This document shows positions 1 to 9,812 of a stretch of DNA of 64,000 nt, piece after piece. The translations under genes and the position numbers were made by a program. The notes beneath the pieces are model-generated. The model searched no databases. It was not told where the DNA came from and was given only the letters and a program-made list of their open reading frames with translations. Origin of the DNA: Punica granatum (Eukaryota > Streptophyta > Magnoliopsida > Myrtales > Lythraceae); assembly GCF_007655135.1 (NCBI RefSeq), contig NC_045129.1:7688001-7752000 (forward strand), in the 5' to 3' direction. Every line of letters begins with the position of its first letter. The first letter of the stretch is position 1.

Positions 1-76
1 AACCGTATAATAATAATTATTGATTTCGTGAGTTGTTGAATTAAATGATTATTTTGAGTATTTTCATTATTTTTAG

Positions 77-793
77 CGTGACGCAGAGCGAGGACCCTAA
101 AGATGAGCGCAGTCGAGTAGACAAGACACTCCGAACTGTAAGTCATTAGCCAGTTGCCATAGTCACACCTTACAAGATGCATTTGATATAAGTTGTTCTT
201 AAAGTAACTCGCTTTAAACGTTAATTTCTCTGTTCTATAAGAGAAATATGGGAAGTTTTCCCAATTCTCCCACTCATTTGAAGGAGTTCGATGCACTTGC
301 TTCCTTATTGATAAGAATCAAAATATTGCAGGACTTGGAGATCACTGCTGCTACGGAGAAATTGGCAGAGTGCCAGGAGACCATCTTGAACCTCAGGAAG
401 CAGTTGAAGGCAGTGGCCTCACCAGACGAAGCCAATCTCTTCGACAAAGTTATTGTCACGACAACTGATGATTCAGCTTCGCCCAAGAAAAGCACAAGCC
501 ACCGTCCTTCCTTGCTGGACCAGATGCTAGCTGAGGACAAGGCAAAGGCTAATGATAATGAGACGAGAGTGACTCATGACAATCCCATGTTCATCCCAGA
601 TGAACCGACCGGACAGCCTGAGAAGTTAAATGGGTTCAAAGGAGTCGCGAACAGAGAAGGAGAAGACAGGAAAATGGAGTCTTTGGCGATTGTGCCCCTG
701 AAGAAACAGGGAGGTGGGGGAATCTGGAGAAAGCTCTTCTGGAGAAAGAAGAGAGTTAGCAGCAAGAAAGCATCGGCGCCACATGTTCTGTGA
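77..793 (+). CDS. Filament-like plant protein (FPP7-like), 3'-terminal exons only
   Basis: Partial gene; the 5' part lies left of the window. The last exon runs 332-793 (acceptor TTGCAG just before 332, stop ending at 793). It encodes a coiled-coil end with the family motif EKLAECQETILNL, followed by a Ser/Thr-rich spacer and a basic tail (GGGGIWRKLFWRKKR). Both are typical of the C-terminus of filament-like plant proteins, long coiled-coil proteins of plants. A likely previous exon is 77-137 (TTTTAG acceptor, GTAAGT donor); it is open in one frame and joins in phase to 332. The Met at 248 is probably intronic, because the 28 residues before 332 do not look like family sequence. Resemblance to the FPP7 branch is from memory of the family; the exact paralogue is uncertain. 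The gene converges on the unknown gene at 1375-3676. Confidence 0.8.
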
Positions 794-1374
794 GTTATTC
801 TCGGTATTCATGCTTATGTTGGATGCCAATTAGCCATTTTTGTTTTGTTGTGTTAATAGCTATAGGAGAAAAGAATAATGCTTGCATAGAATGAGAGAGA
901 CAACGGTATCTTATGTTCAAATTTTGTGTGCTGGTTGTGTAAAAATCCTTTTTCTCGTACTTAAATCGAAGGGCTGAATGCCAAGCCGAACTCCGAGCAG
1001 GTCTTTAGAATCTGCCCTCATAAACAACAAAACGGCCAGAGCTCGTCTTGACAACTCGCCATCATAAACTAATGGCAGGGTCATAAGCTTGGAAACTCCA
1101 AATGAATCTCGCCATCATAAGGGGAAAATGTTTGATCCTACATAGATCATGAATGACCCGATGACTCAAAATTGTCTCACCAATCTTCTCTATAAATTTC
1201 CATGGTCTATTTCACTCTGCCATTGCACATATTACCCTAGAATGGTCCGGAAAAGTCCTGCACAACACAATCGAGAAGATCGACTTGAAGTTTTAGTATA
1301 TGACCATGACATTGCAATCGAAATTCAAATTTTTATAGGAGAACAAAATGCGATGACCTTGTATATGGTGATTC
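794..1374. other. Convergent intergenic spacer
   Basis: This stretch lies between the stop codons of the filament-like gene (+) and the unknown 326-aa gene (-). It should hold both 3' UTRs. I see no further gene, RNA or repeat in it. Confidence 0.6.
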
Positions 1375-3676
1375 TCAGTCTCTATACTGAACAAATCTTG
1401 CGATATCTGGGAGCCCAGCCTTATCATAGCATTCGGCAATTCTCTCCACATATTCATTCCAGGTCCCATCAATTGAGGCTAAATCCAATAGAAATGCTGC
1501 TTCGTCCAACACAATCTGCACGTTGGCAATTCCGGAATTTCGCACTAAAAATCTATACGTTTTGCAGAAGTGAAAGAACCTTGCACAAGGAGAAAATAGA
1601 ATATCATAGAGAAAAAAAACGCATTATGGTTGAAACTACCTGCTCGAGAGGCTTCCCCTTCTTTAGATCTTCTTGCCGACCCTCCTCGGTAATCTTCTCT
1701 TTAATGTATTCGATCTGCTCATCTTCCCATTCTGCTATATCAGCAACATCCTGAACAGGAACCCAACAGAAACATGAACCACCTCATGAAAAGAGAGACA
1801 CACGCACCAAATCGGGCTTGTTAGTTATCAAGAGGTCATACTTGATATTTACAACCAAGAGTCCACCAAGGTGATTTCAAAGCTCCTCTTGCAGCATCTT
1901 TGGCCTCTACACTGCGCCCAACCCTAAAAAAAGCACGAAACAGGCTCTTAATTGGTAAAAGTGTCTTTAGTTAATAACTGATTAAGAGCTCCTTGAAGTA
2001 CACTCTGGGACAAGATCTCTACTAACTTCAGTAAAATTTGTGCATTGAATACGAAAGGCCGTGCAAATCCTGGGAAGTTTTCCTTCTTCGTATAGAATTC
2101 ACCCGTCACTAATGCTGAAACCTTCCACAGAAATTATAGATCAGCATAATATGCACCCTTGGTGGAGCAGTGCTCCTTCAGAAAATATTAGAAAGTAATA
2201 AGCCTTACATGGTCCCCTTTCTCGAAGTGTTTCATCACTTTGCGCTCCAAGACATCTGGAAATAAACCAACCTGAGAATGGATGAACCATTTTTCATCAT
2301 AACAATTCCCATTGATTTTGTCCAGAGAAAAATTTTGATCAATACCTTCTGGAGGAGATAGACATCTAGACTTGAGACATTAGACTTGGCGAAATCCCCC
2401 TTCCTGTAAAGTTTGTCTCCGGCATCACCAGAAGCATGAAATAGCTCATTGCTGCTCTCAGCAGAGCCGAGGGCATCTTGTTCGACTAGAATTCTATGGA
2501 TAAATTGATCTACCTGAATCAAGAGAGGGAAGAGCACTGTAAGCACGAGTAAACTAATGAATCCTGCATCTTTATACCCCCAGGAAAATAATTCTGTCTC
2601 CATACAAGTATTAGGCGTAAATATTTTACAATCTTAAATAACGATAGTTCTCAGATTAACTTCAGGGTTCAGCTCACATTCTTAGCCAAAAGCCACACTC
2701 CATGCCTCTGAACCTCCACGACTGGCATCTCCATACTACAAGAATCAGTCTAGGAGTTAATTTTCCTCGAAAAGTTACCATCAGAAAGGAAAGGTCATCA
2801 AACGGAGATCTTACCCAGATGGAGCTGTTGGCCATCGCAGGAATGCAGTAATAGCCCCTGTTACAGGAAACGAAATTATAGTTGCCACTCCAATATAAAT
2901 CTGATGTAGCGCATGTCTCCAGTACCTGAACTATTTTCAGCTAACGGAATAGCAAGAGGGATGATCCCATTCTTGGCTCCCGGAGATAATATTTTATCAC
3001 CTGTTCCACACAATGAAAGTGATAATGAATTTCACGAGGAGCATAATAGCAACTGGTAAACATCCAAGTGATAGCACCTTATGCTGCATCTAATATGTTG
3101 TCAATTATTCGAGATTGCAATGACTTTAAGAATTAACAAATTACTATTATCATCGCCAATTTTAGATTTTTCTGCTATTTCAGATGGCTAATGCCCCAAA
3201 GTCAAATAGAAAGAATCAACAATATCGATCCACGATATGAAATTCCCGATTTTCGGGATTGTTTACGGGCAGTGGAGTCTTGAATAGCCAAGAACACTTC
3301 CAAGTTCAAACGAGCATCAACGTAATATGTATGCACTATGATAGATTCAACTAACTCAATTTCTTGAATATCAAAATCTACAGAATTTCAGCCAGAAATG
3401 AGAATCCTCTTAGCGGCCAATGCCGCTGCCCTACCTCTCGCCTGAAGCACTTTCAGCAGTTGAGGCAGGTGAGCTGGAGGCTGAGTTACAGCTACATCTC
3501 TGACGAATCCAACGTGATCTGCAAAGCACAAAACGGAAGGAGGTTCACCGAAAAGTGGAATGAAGTTGGAGCAACCGATTGTGGCCGCTCAAAGTTCAGT
3601 CAGATGGAACCCAACAGTGAGCTAGTGACTGGAAGACCTGGAGCTGAGAAGCAGCGAAGGGTGGAAGCTCCGCCAT
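1375..3676 (-). CDS. Conserved plant protein of unknown function, 326 aa, 11 exons
   Basis: Exons on the minus strand: 3676-3616, 3518-3435, 3000-2926, 2857-2815, 2735-2678, 2513-2346, 2271-2209, 2121-2027, 1923-1842, 1750-1640, 1515-1375. All borders are GT..AG and the total is 981 bases, 327 codons with stop. The protein starts MAELPPFAASQLQ. It has a short alanine/proline-rich part and a conserved core (PVVEVQRHGVWLLAKNVDQF, then VSSLDVYLLQKVGLFPDVLE). The C-terminal half is helical and acidic, with EAKDAARGALKSPWWTLG, AEWEDEQIEYIKEKI and an end in ARFVQYRD. The AKDAARGAL and AECYDKAGLPDIA segments look like paired helices, possibly TPR-like, but I see no named domain. No clear transit peptide and no membrane span. 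I recall similar plant proteins annotated only as uncharacterised. A positional candidate is the Arabidopsis gene between FPP7 and CLF, unverified. The first exon border (donor after 3616) is the least certain. Confidence 0.82.
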
Positions 3677-3891
3677 AGTGGCGGCGGAGCAGGGAGGGAA
3701 TAAAGGTGGCGCGTGAGACTCCGCACACCACTCCGCCGCCCGCCAGCATTTTCGGGTGATATATGAGTGAACGAGACTATTAACGGAGGAGCGACTGGTG
3801 GGAGTTATGTAGCGTTCGATAATGATACCAATATTTTCTATTTCTTTTTTATCCAGCCAAAAAAATAATAATTTTCCTGACAAAATAATTT
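3677..3891. other. Upstream region of the 326-aa gene
   Basis: Presumed 5' UTR and promoter of the minus-strand gene. I see no strong TATA box. The sequence near the ATG is GC-rich and becomes AT-rich further upstream. Confidence 0.4.
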
Positions 3892-4123
3892 TTGTTATGT
3901 TTGGTTTCATAATAGAATTTTAAAATAAAATTTTGATTTTGAAAAAGAGTGATATAAATGAGACTCACTCTTTGACTTTGTATGAGTTATTTTATTTTGT
4001 TGTTGAAAAAAGTGATATAAATGAAACACACTCTTTGATTTTGTATGAGTTATTTTGTTTTGTTATAAGTCGAATTATGTTAAAGTTGCGATTTTAAAAT
4101 GTGATTGGCAAACCAAACAAGCC
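3892..4123. mobile_element. MITE-like element, family 1 copy 1
   Basis: A 230-bp non-coding element bounded by an imperfect inverted repeat (GTTTGGTTTC at the left, GCAAACCAAACAAGCC at the right). A second copy lies in opposite orientation at 35008-35236. Inside is a degenerate direct repeat of about 65 bp containing CTTTGACTTTGTATGAGTTA, present twice in both copies. It has no coding capacity. Confidence 0.7.
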
Positions 4124-5099
4124 ATTAGTTTTTTCATTACCTTCTAATTTCCAGCAAAACTAAATTGAGCCTTTTCTAATCTTATAACATTTTTTGAATA
4201 ATTATTAACTCATAATTTCATATTTCGTAATAATAATTGACTTGAAGTTGAAAAGTTTGGGTAAACTTTATTATGACAGTTGGGAGTCGCATCCTGCAAA
4301 GGCAGTGATTCGAGATGGACTAACAATAACAATTTCTTACACACAAAGGAAAATTAAATTCATAAGATCTATATAGGTTAATGAAAATATGATATTATGA
4401 TATTGTTTACACTCATTTTCCGCATGTCGAGATAAATACAGGTTTAGGCACGTGTGATAGATGAATGAAGCCCAAGAAGTCGACCCGAGAGGAGAGGAAA
4501 GCCAGGAGCTACAATCGACACAAATTTGGTAGAGACGGCCATGCCAGTAGTCAAAGGCCTTTTCAAAGCGCCAAGGCCCGCGACACAACTCGTTCTAGGA
4601 CAGTTGAGGAATGTGTAAGGTAACAATGGGTTACTGATTCTTGGTATCTTGCAACCTAGATAAGAATGAATGAAGACAAGTTCGTGTGCATATGTGTGAT
4701 CAGCCAGTCTCACTGCACCTTTCCATGTTTGGTTTAATCGGGAGATTCTTGATCTCAAAATCACCTAGGGAATGGATGAGCACCAAACGGAAAGAGTCGA
4801 TGAAGGAACTCATGGGCAATGATGGTCGATCGGTCAAAGAATATCATGGAAGGTACAAGGTAACAATCGTGGAAGAATCAATGAAGGCGGGGCATAGACA
4901 TCAAGTTGCAGTCAAACTCCATATATGTATACCGGCCAATCATTATTGTTTTTTATTTCACCTACGTTTCTTTCATTTAGGTTTGCTTCTATTTTAGTTA
5001 ACTAGGATAGCAAAATAAGTGGCCACAGATTATAGAGTTCCCTTAGGAAGAATAATGTCTCAATGATTAGTCAAGCTTGGTATTCATCGCCAATTATAG
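4124..5099. other. Intergenic, no recognised gene
   Basis: Open frames of about 100 codons occur on both strands around 4444-4997, but they overlap each other. They lack splice context and recognisable motifs. I take them as chance or as decayed repeat sequence. Confidence 0.5.
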
Positions 5100-5640
5100 A
5101 TCAAGGCTATAAGTACCAGTAAGACAAAAGACCTATCTCTTCGTCATATTAATCAATTACATTATTTATCTTTATTTTTCGCACATTTACTTTCTTGCAC
5201 ATTATCTCCTCCACACTTTATTTTTCGGTTCAACTTGCTCTCTGGAGCAAAACACGACCGACCTTTCGGGGTTGCTCGGCGTTGATTCATTGGCCACTAT
5301 CCACGAGTCTTGGTTTCCAAACTGAGCCTCACTACCTTCGGGTAACCAAACTCACGGAGATCGAGGACCGAATACGACTGTGAATCTCACCATCTCTAGG
5401 GTCGGCTCCCAAGCCGTTTCACTTATTATATCAATAGGTCACACATGTTGATCCGTCGGCCACTATCCACGAGTCTTGGTTTCCGAACCGAGGCTCACTA
5501 CCTTCGGGTAACCGGACTCACAGAGATCGAGGACCAAATATGGCTGTGAATCTCACCATCTCTAGGGTCGGCTCCCAAGCCGTTTCACTTATTATATTGA
5601 TAGGTCACATGCGCTCGTTTGGGAAGAATCTAAGCAACCA
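5100..5640. repeat. Degenerate repeat with two 166-bp tandem units
   Basis: A segment containing CCACGAGTCTTGGTTTCC and CACCATCTCTAGGGTCGGCT occurs twice, at about 5283-5448 and 5449-5614. The period is 166 bp and identity is high. The preceding 180 bp reads like the end of an LTR (TTTATTTTTCGCACATTTAC and a CT-rich stretch), so this may be the remains of an LTR retrotransposon. No coding part survives. Confidence 0.65.
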
Positions 5641-6686
5641 ATTCCTCGGGCAGCATAGTCGTCTGATCAAAGTAACCATTCAATTTGCTCTACCTTAAAA
5701 CCCAGACGTCGATTAGACCTATAGACCTTTTGGGAAAGCACCGTGGTAAGCTTGGCACCTAACACATAAGCGATTTGTCATGCTGTGGCTGGAAAGCATA
5801 TTTGCACAATCTAGGCAAAACAGATATATACAATTTGTTCATACTAGTTGCCATCTATATGAATTAAAAGCAGGTGATCTTTTAAGCTACACACACTGGT
5901 GCCAAATAAAAAAGTGGGATTAAACATAAAATATGAAAGATACGAATATAATCAATGTAATGCAAAAGAAGTATGTGGATCATAATAACAGAAAAGTCGA
6001 GCATAGGCGGTGGCTTGAACAGTGCAATTTTACCGCCACTTGTTGGTGTCAGTAAATAAATTTAAGTGATCCAGTTGTCAAAATGCAAGACTATTTGATA
6101 GAGATGAATGATAAAAATTAATGAATGAGTGTTGTGAATCTTAAAGGACATTTTTACGATTGAATAACTCTTATCGTTTAACAAAATTGAGTGCTGTAAA
6201 GATTACAGCTTTCTTATGATCTACAAAGTCTAATTATAAAAGAAATTTAAGACTGGAAGTAACATATCAAAGAATCGCCGTTAATACCCAATTTTATAGG
6301 TCTTTATAGAATTTAATCCATTAAGTGGCTTAAGAGATATTGCATAACTTTGTGGCAAAGTCCGAAATTTGACCTCATATTCTGATGTCAAGCCTTTTTT
6401 TGAATTTTCAGTTGATTCTAAACTATAGTATTCTTCACCGGACTTTTAAAGGCTGTGAAAGCACCCTAATCGGACGTCTATCTAACATAAGAGAAAGATG
6501 TTCTCCAAGTTGGTCCTTCGGTTAGAAAGAAGTAAAGTCTTCGATTCCAATGAAAGAGGGCATCACGCTTATTTCACTTTGGAGGGTAAATAAAAACACT
6601 CCATAGTTCGGGACCAGACTGCATTTTCTCTAAGGTAATTCACACATTTCCAAAGTAATTCAAGTACGATCTAAGAAACTAATGGA
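5641..6686. other. Intergenic, nothing recognised
   Basis: AT-rich spacer without open frames of note, splice structure or repeats that I can recognise. Confidence 0.5.
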
Positions 6687-6695
6687 TAATTTATT

Positions 6696-7566
6696 GGGTA
6701 AATTGCACTGGTGGTCCAAAATATTTTACAAATGTTACATGATGGTCCAAAAAGTTTTTTTCGTTACATGATGGTACAAAATGTTTCAAAACTGTTTCAT
6801 GATGGTACAAACCGTCAACTCGAGCTTGACGCCGTCAAGCCGATGCTGACGTGGCTACTACGTGTCACCTCCTTGCTGACGTGGCCGAAAAATTTTAAAA
6901 TTTTAAAATTTTAAAAACTTTTAAAAATAATTTTAAATTTTAAAAAATTTTAAAAATAATTTTAAACTTTTAATTTAAAATTTAAAATAAATTTAATATT
7001 AAATATTAATTTTTTATAAAATTCTTTTTAAAAATTTAAAAAGTTTAAAAAATTTTAAGAAAATTTTAAAAAATTTTAAAAAATAATTTTAAAAATTTAA
7101 TTTTTTTCAAAATAATTTTCAAAAATTTTAAATTAATTTTTTTTATTTTTTTTCTAAATTTTTACTCTTTTTTTATTTTTTTTTATATTTTTTAAAAAAT
7201 TTTAAAATTTTTTATATTTTTAAAAAATAATTTTCAAAATTTTTAAAATTTTAAAATATTTTTTATTTTTTTGAAAATTTTTACTCTTTTTTTGTATTTT
7301 TTTAATTATTTTTTGTATTTTTTTGGACTTTTTTAAATTTTATTTTCTCTTAAATGACGTGGCGCACTATGATTGGTTCCATGTAACAGAAGTGACACAT
7401 AGGACGCGACACGTCAGCAAAATGTTAACGGCGTCAGGGCCAATTGACGGTTTGTACCATCATGAAACAACTTTGAAATATTTTGTACCATTATATAACG
7501 AAAAAAACTTTTTGGACCATCATGTAACATTTGTAAAATATTTTGGACCACCAGTACAATTTACCC
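6696..7566. mobile_element. Mutator-type non-autonomous TIR element (871 bp) with 9-bp TSD
   Basis: The ends are long inverted repeats starting GGGTAAATTG and ending CAATTTACCC. The outer 130 bp or so of each arm (6696-6830 and 7440-7566) are near-complementary. They carry the repeated phrase 'ATGATGGTCCAAAA / ATGATGGTACAAAA'. The element is flanked by the direct repeat TAATTTATT (6687-6695 and 7567-7575). Long TIRs and a 9-bp target duplication are the marks of Mutator-like elements. The centre (about 6890-7350) is almost pure A/T, built from AAAATTTTAAAA-like words, and has no transposase. The short open frames in both arms are mirror images of the TIR and are not genes. Confidence 0.88.
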
Positions 7567-7575
7567 TAATTTATT

Positions 7576-8023
7576 TGAATGTTACATGTTTGAAATATCA
7601 ATAATTTTCTGAATTTATAAGTATTTTACTAAAATTTACGTAGTTTATTTGAAATATGGATGACTTTTACTCAATTCCATTTTAGCGATTGATCTATTGA
7701 ATCAATAAGTCGCATCATTTGAAATAAAAATGTTTACGAAATCATTGTATTCTCTTAGAAAATTCCTCTTTTATGGCTAAAGATTGAAGTTATTATACAT
7801 CCTTGAAATGACGCCCCGCGGATAAGCGACGAATAAAAGCCGCGGTCCCACCAGCCGTTCGGAAGTCGGAATGTTCCAAACACGCGCCTTTCCACCGTCA
7901 AAAGCCAATTTGTCCTGGCGCGAACTTTCGAGGTTCATCTCGAATCAGACGATGAGCACAGCGGGCCTTCGACGGCAGATGGCTTAAAGTTAAGATTCCC
8001 CTTCCACGCGCCTGCGACTTCCG
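7576..8023. other. Spacer and promoter-proximal region of the zinc-ribbon gene
   Basis: No gene is seen. The sequence becomes GC-rich from about 7810, towards the promoter of the small gene at 8158. Confidence 0.5.
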
Positions 8024-8031
8024 TATATATT
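8024..8031 (+). promoter_or_regulatory. TATA box of the small zinc-ribbon gene
   Basis: TATATATT lies about 130 bases before the ATG at 8158, inside a GC-rich stretch where it stands out. Distance and strand fit the core promoter of the small gene. Confidence 0.55.
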
Positions 8032-8157
8032 CGCGCATACTTCTTCCCATTTCCTCTAGCGATTCGGTAACCGATCCATAAAAGCGTCGACGATCAAGCG
8101 ATTTTCTTTTGGTCCCATCAGCTGCAGCTGCACGTCCACACACGCACAGAGAGAGAG

Positions 8158-8361
8158 ATGTGTTTGGTGTTCGTTTGCGACGAGGACGAGAAGGTGATCG
8201 GGAGGCAGCCGGCGCCGGGGGCGTGCCCGTACTGCGGGGGGATGATACAGGCCATGGACGTGGAGAGCCAGTGGCGCTTCTGCTTCCTCCCTCTCTACTT
8301 CCGCACCAAGCGCCGATACTACTGCACCCTCTGCACCCGCCGCCTCGTCCTCCACCAGTGA
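8158..8361 (+). CDS. Small two-CxxC zinc-ribbon-like protein, 67 aa, single exon
   Basis: A 67-residue protein beginning MCLVFVCDEDEKVIG. It holds CPYCGG near residue 23 and CTLCTRR near residue 57. The two CxxC pairs about 30 residues apart suit one bound zinc ion. Between them is a conserved aromatic/basic stretch (WRFCFLPLYFRTKRRYYC). There is no signal peptide or membrane span. I recall very similar short proteins in many flowering plants with no assigned role; some database entries call them methionyl-tRNA synthetase-like, which I do not accept at this length. The start is the first ATG after the TATA box, and the strong codon bias and GC-rich third positions support real coding. The longer overlapping plus-strand frame from 8109 is a shadow. 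Confidence 0.85.
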   Translation: MCLVFVCDEDEKVIGRQPAPGACPYCGGMIQAMDVESQWRFCFLPLYFRTKRRYYCTLCTRRLVLHQ

Positions 8362-8659
8362 TTCTCCGAAATCCCCAAACCGATCAATTGATCAGATGAA
8401 AAAGACGGGAAGTCCGCTTCGATCGGATGAATAAAAAACCCTCAGGTTCAGGTTAGAAGACGTACGTGCTTTATCGGAGAATTAGCGTGTAATTAATATC
8501 TAAATTGCAATTTTTGTTTTTTCCTTTTCCCTTTTTTTTTATTTAATACATATGGATTTTTATACTTATGGATGCTTTCTCTTACATAATCCTGACTACA
8601 TAAGAACTGAACTTTGGGTTCTAATGTGCAAATGGCAGTTTGTGTTTGTGATGTTCTTC

Positions 8660-9267
8660 TTACATTATCCCTCCCCGGATTAATTAATTTCGCGATCCCT
8701 TTTCCTTCAATTTTCTACCTTCTTTCTTTGATCGGGTTTTAGCCGCGCGTAGTACCGTTGTGCCGTGCCATGAAATTGATGTGAACAGGAAATCGTTTTT
8801 CTTGCAGTCATGTCGGGAAAGAAAATATCCCTTGAAAATATTACAATGGTTCTGGTTTTGATGGATGTGAATGTGTATAGTTAGAACGAGCATGGACGTG
8901 TGTAGCATTGAACTCTAGTCGAAACAACGGGCCCTGCTGACCCCTCGGTTCCGCTGAGCTAGGTTACATTATTCCTCCCCCCTGATTAATTAGTTTTGCG
9001 ATCCTTTTTCCTTCAATTTTCTGCATTCTTTCTTTGCTCGGGTTTTAGCCGAGAGTAGTACTGTTGTTCCGTGTCATGAAATCGTTTTTTCATGCAGTCG
9101 TGTCGGGAAAGAAAATGTTTCTTGAAAATTCCATGAAAATATTACGATGGTTCTGGTTTCGATGGATGTAAATATGTATGGCTAGAACGAGCACGGACGT
9201 CCATTGCATGGAACTTCTGGTCGAAACAATGGGTCCTGCTGACCACTCGATTCCGCTGTACTAGGTT
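8660..9267. repeat. 304-bp direct tandem duplication
   Basis: 8660-8963 and 8964-9267 are two adjacent copies, each beginning TTACATTAT and ending in TAGGTT after a CCGCTG motif. They differ by scattered substitutions and small indels, for example an extra stretch after CATGAAAT in copy one. This is non-coding sequence downstream of the zinc-ribbon gene. Confidence 0.85.
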
Positions 9268-9799
9268 GAGCTGGTATAAGCACAGCTAGTTCAACTTGGC
9301 CCTCGATTCCACGTTCCGGACGAACTTGAGGCCTATACAAGGTTTCCATAGCTTTGCCTGAGGGGAAAGCCCCAACACGGACATGGATGGGTTCATCATG
9401 GATTAAGTAACATGGGAAATTCCTTTTCCTCCAGTTCGGCACATGCCGAATGTCTCTCTCTAGGAATGTGCCCTTGCTTTTTCTAATAATTACGCTCATG
9501 CCACTCAGTGTATTCGGCTGTGCTGAATTCGGAGGATATAACTTATCTCAAATAACATTGGTCTGAGGTTGTCAGTCGTTGGATCTCATTCACGTTTAGT
9601 AAGATTGCGTTTTTAAAAGTGAAATTTGGAAATTTTGTGGATAATAACTCATCAATTATCAACGGCCAATCGGTCGCAATTTGTTGTGATGTGACCTTAA
9701 AGATGAAGAGCACCAAACTTCATTGATGACAACTTATTGTTGTAGTTATTTTTTAAAAAAAAGAGTTATTGCTGTTCGGAAGAAGCTACTGTTGGGCAA
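9268..9799. other. Intergenic, nothing recognised
   Basis: A minus-strand open frame of about 105 codons overlaps 9182-9499 and runs into the tandem duplicate. It has no recognisable motif and I do not call it a gene. Confidence 0.45.
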
Positions 9800-9812
9800 T
9801 TGACTGAACCGA

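Noticed and set aside
248..331. ATG at 248 as start of an independent small gene
   Set aside because: A good acceptor at 330-331 is followed by typical filament-like protein sequence. The residues before it do not fit the family, so this is read-through of an intron.
1149..1754. Plus-strand open frame of 201 codons
   Set aside because: It lies over the last two exons of the minus-strand 326-aa gene, whose splice sites and frame are consistent. It has no family features of its own.
2235..2603. Minus-strand 122-codon frame beginning METELF
   Set aside because: It reads through introns on both sides of the exon at 2346-2513. The hydrophobic start is the pyrimidine tract of an intron.
4444..4997. 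Overlapping 100-codon frames on both strands
   Set aside because: No recognisable motif, no promoter or splice context; the two frames exclude each other.
6711..7604. Open frames of 67 and 93 codons in both arms of the A/T-rich element
   Set aside because: They are mirror images of the terminal inverted repeat (repeated 'ATGATGGT' phrases give Met-rich frames) and are not genes.
9182..9499. Minus-strand 105-codon frame
   Set aside because: It overlaps the second copy of the 304-bp tandem duplication. The matching frame in the first copy is broken, and no motif is seen.
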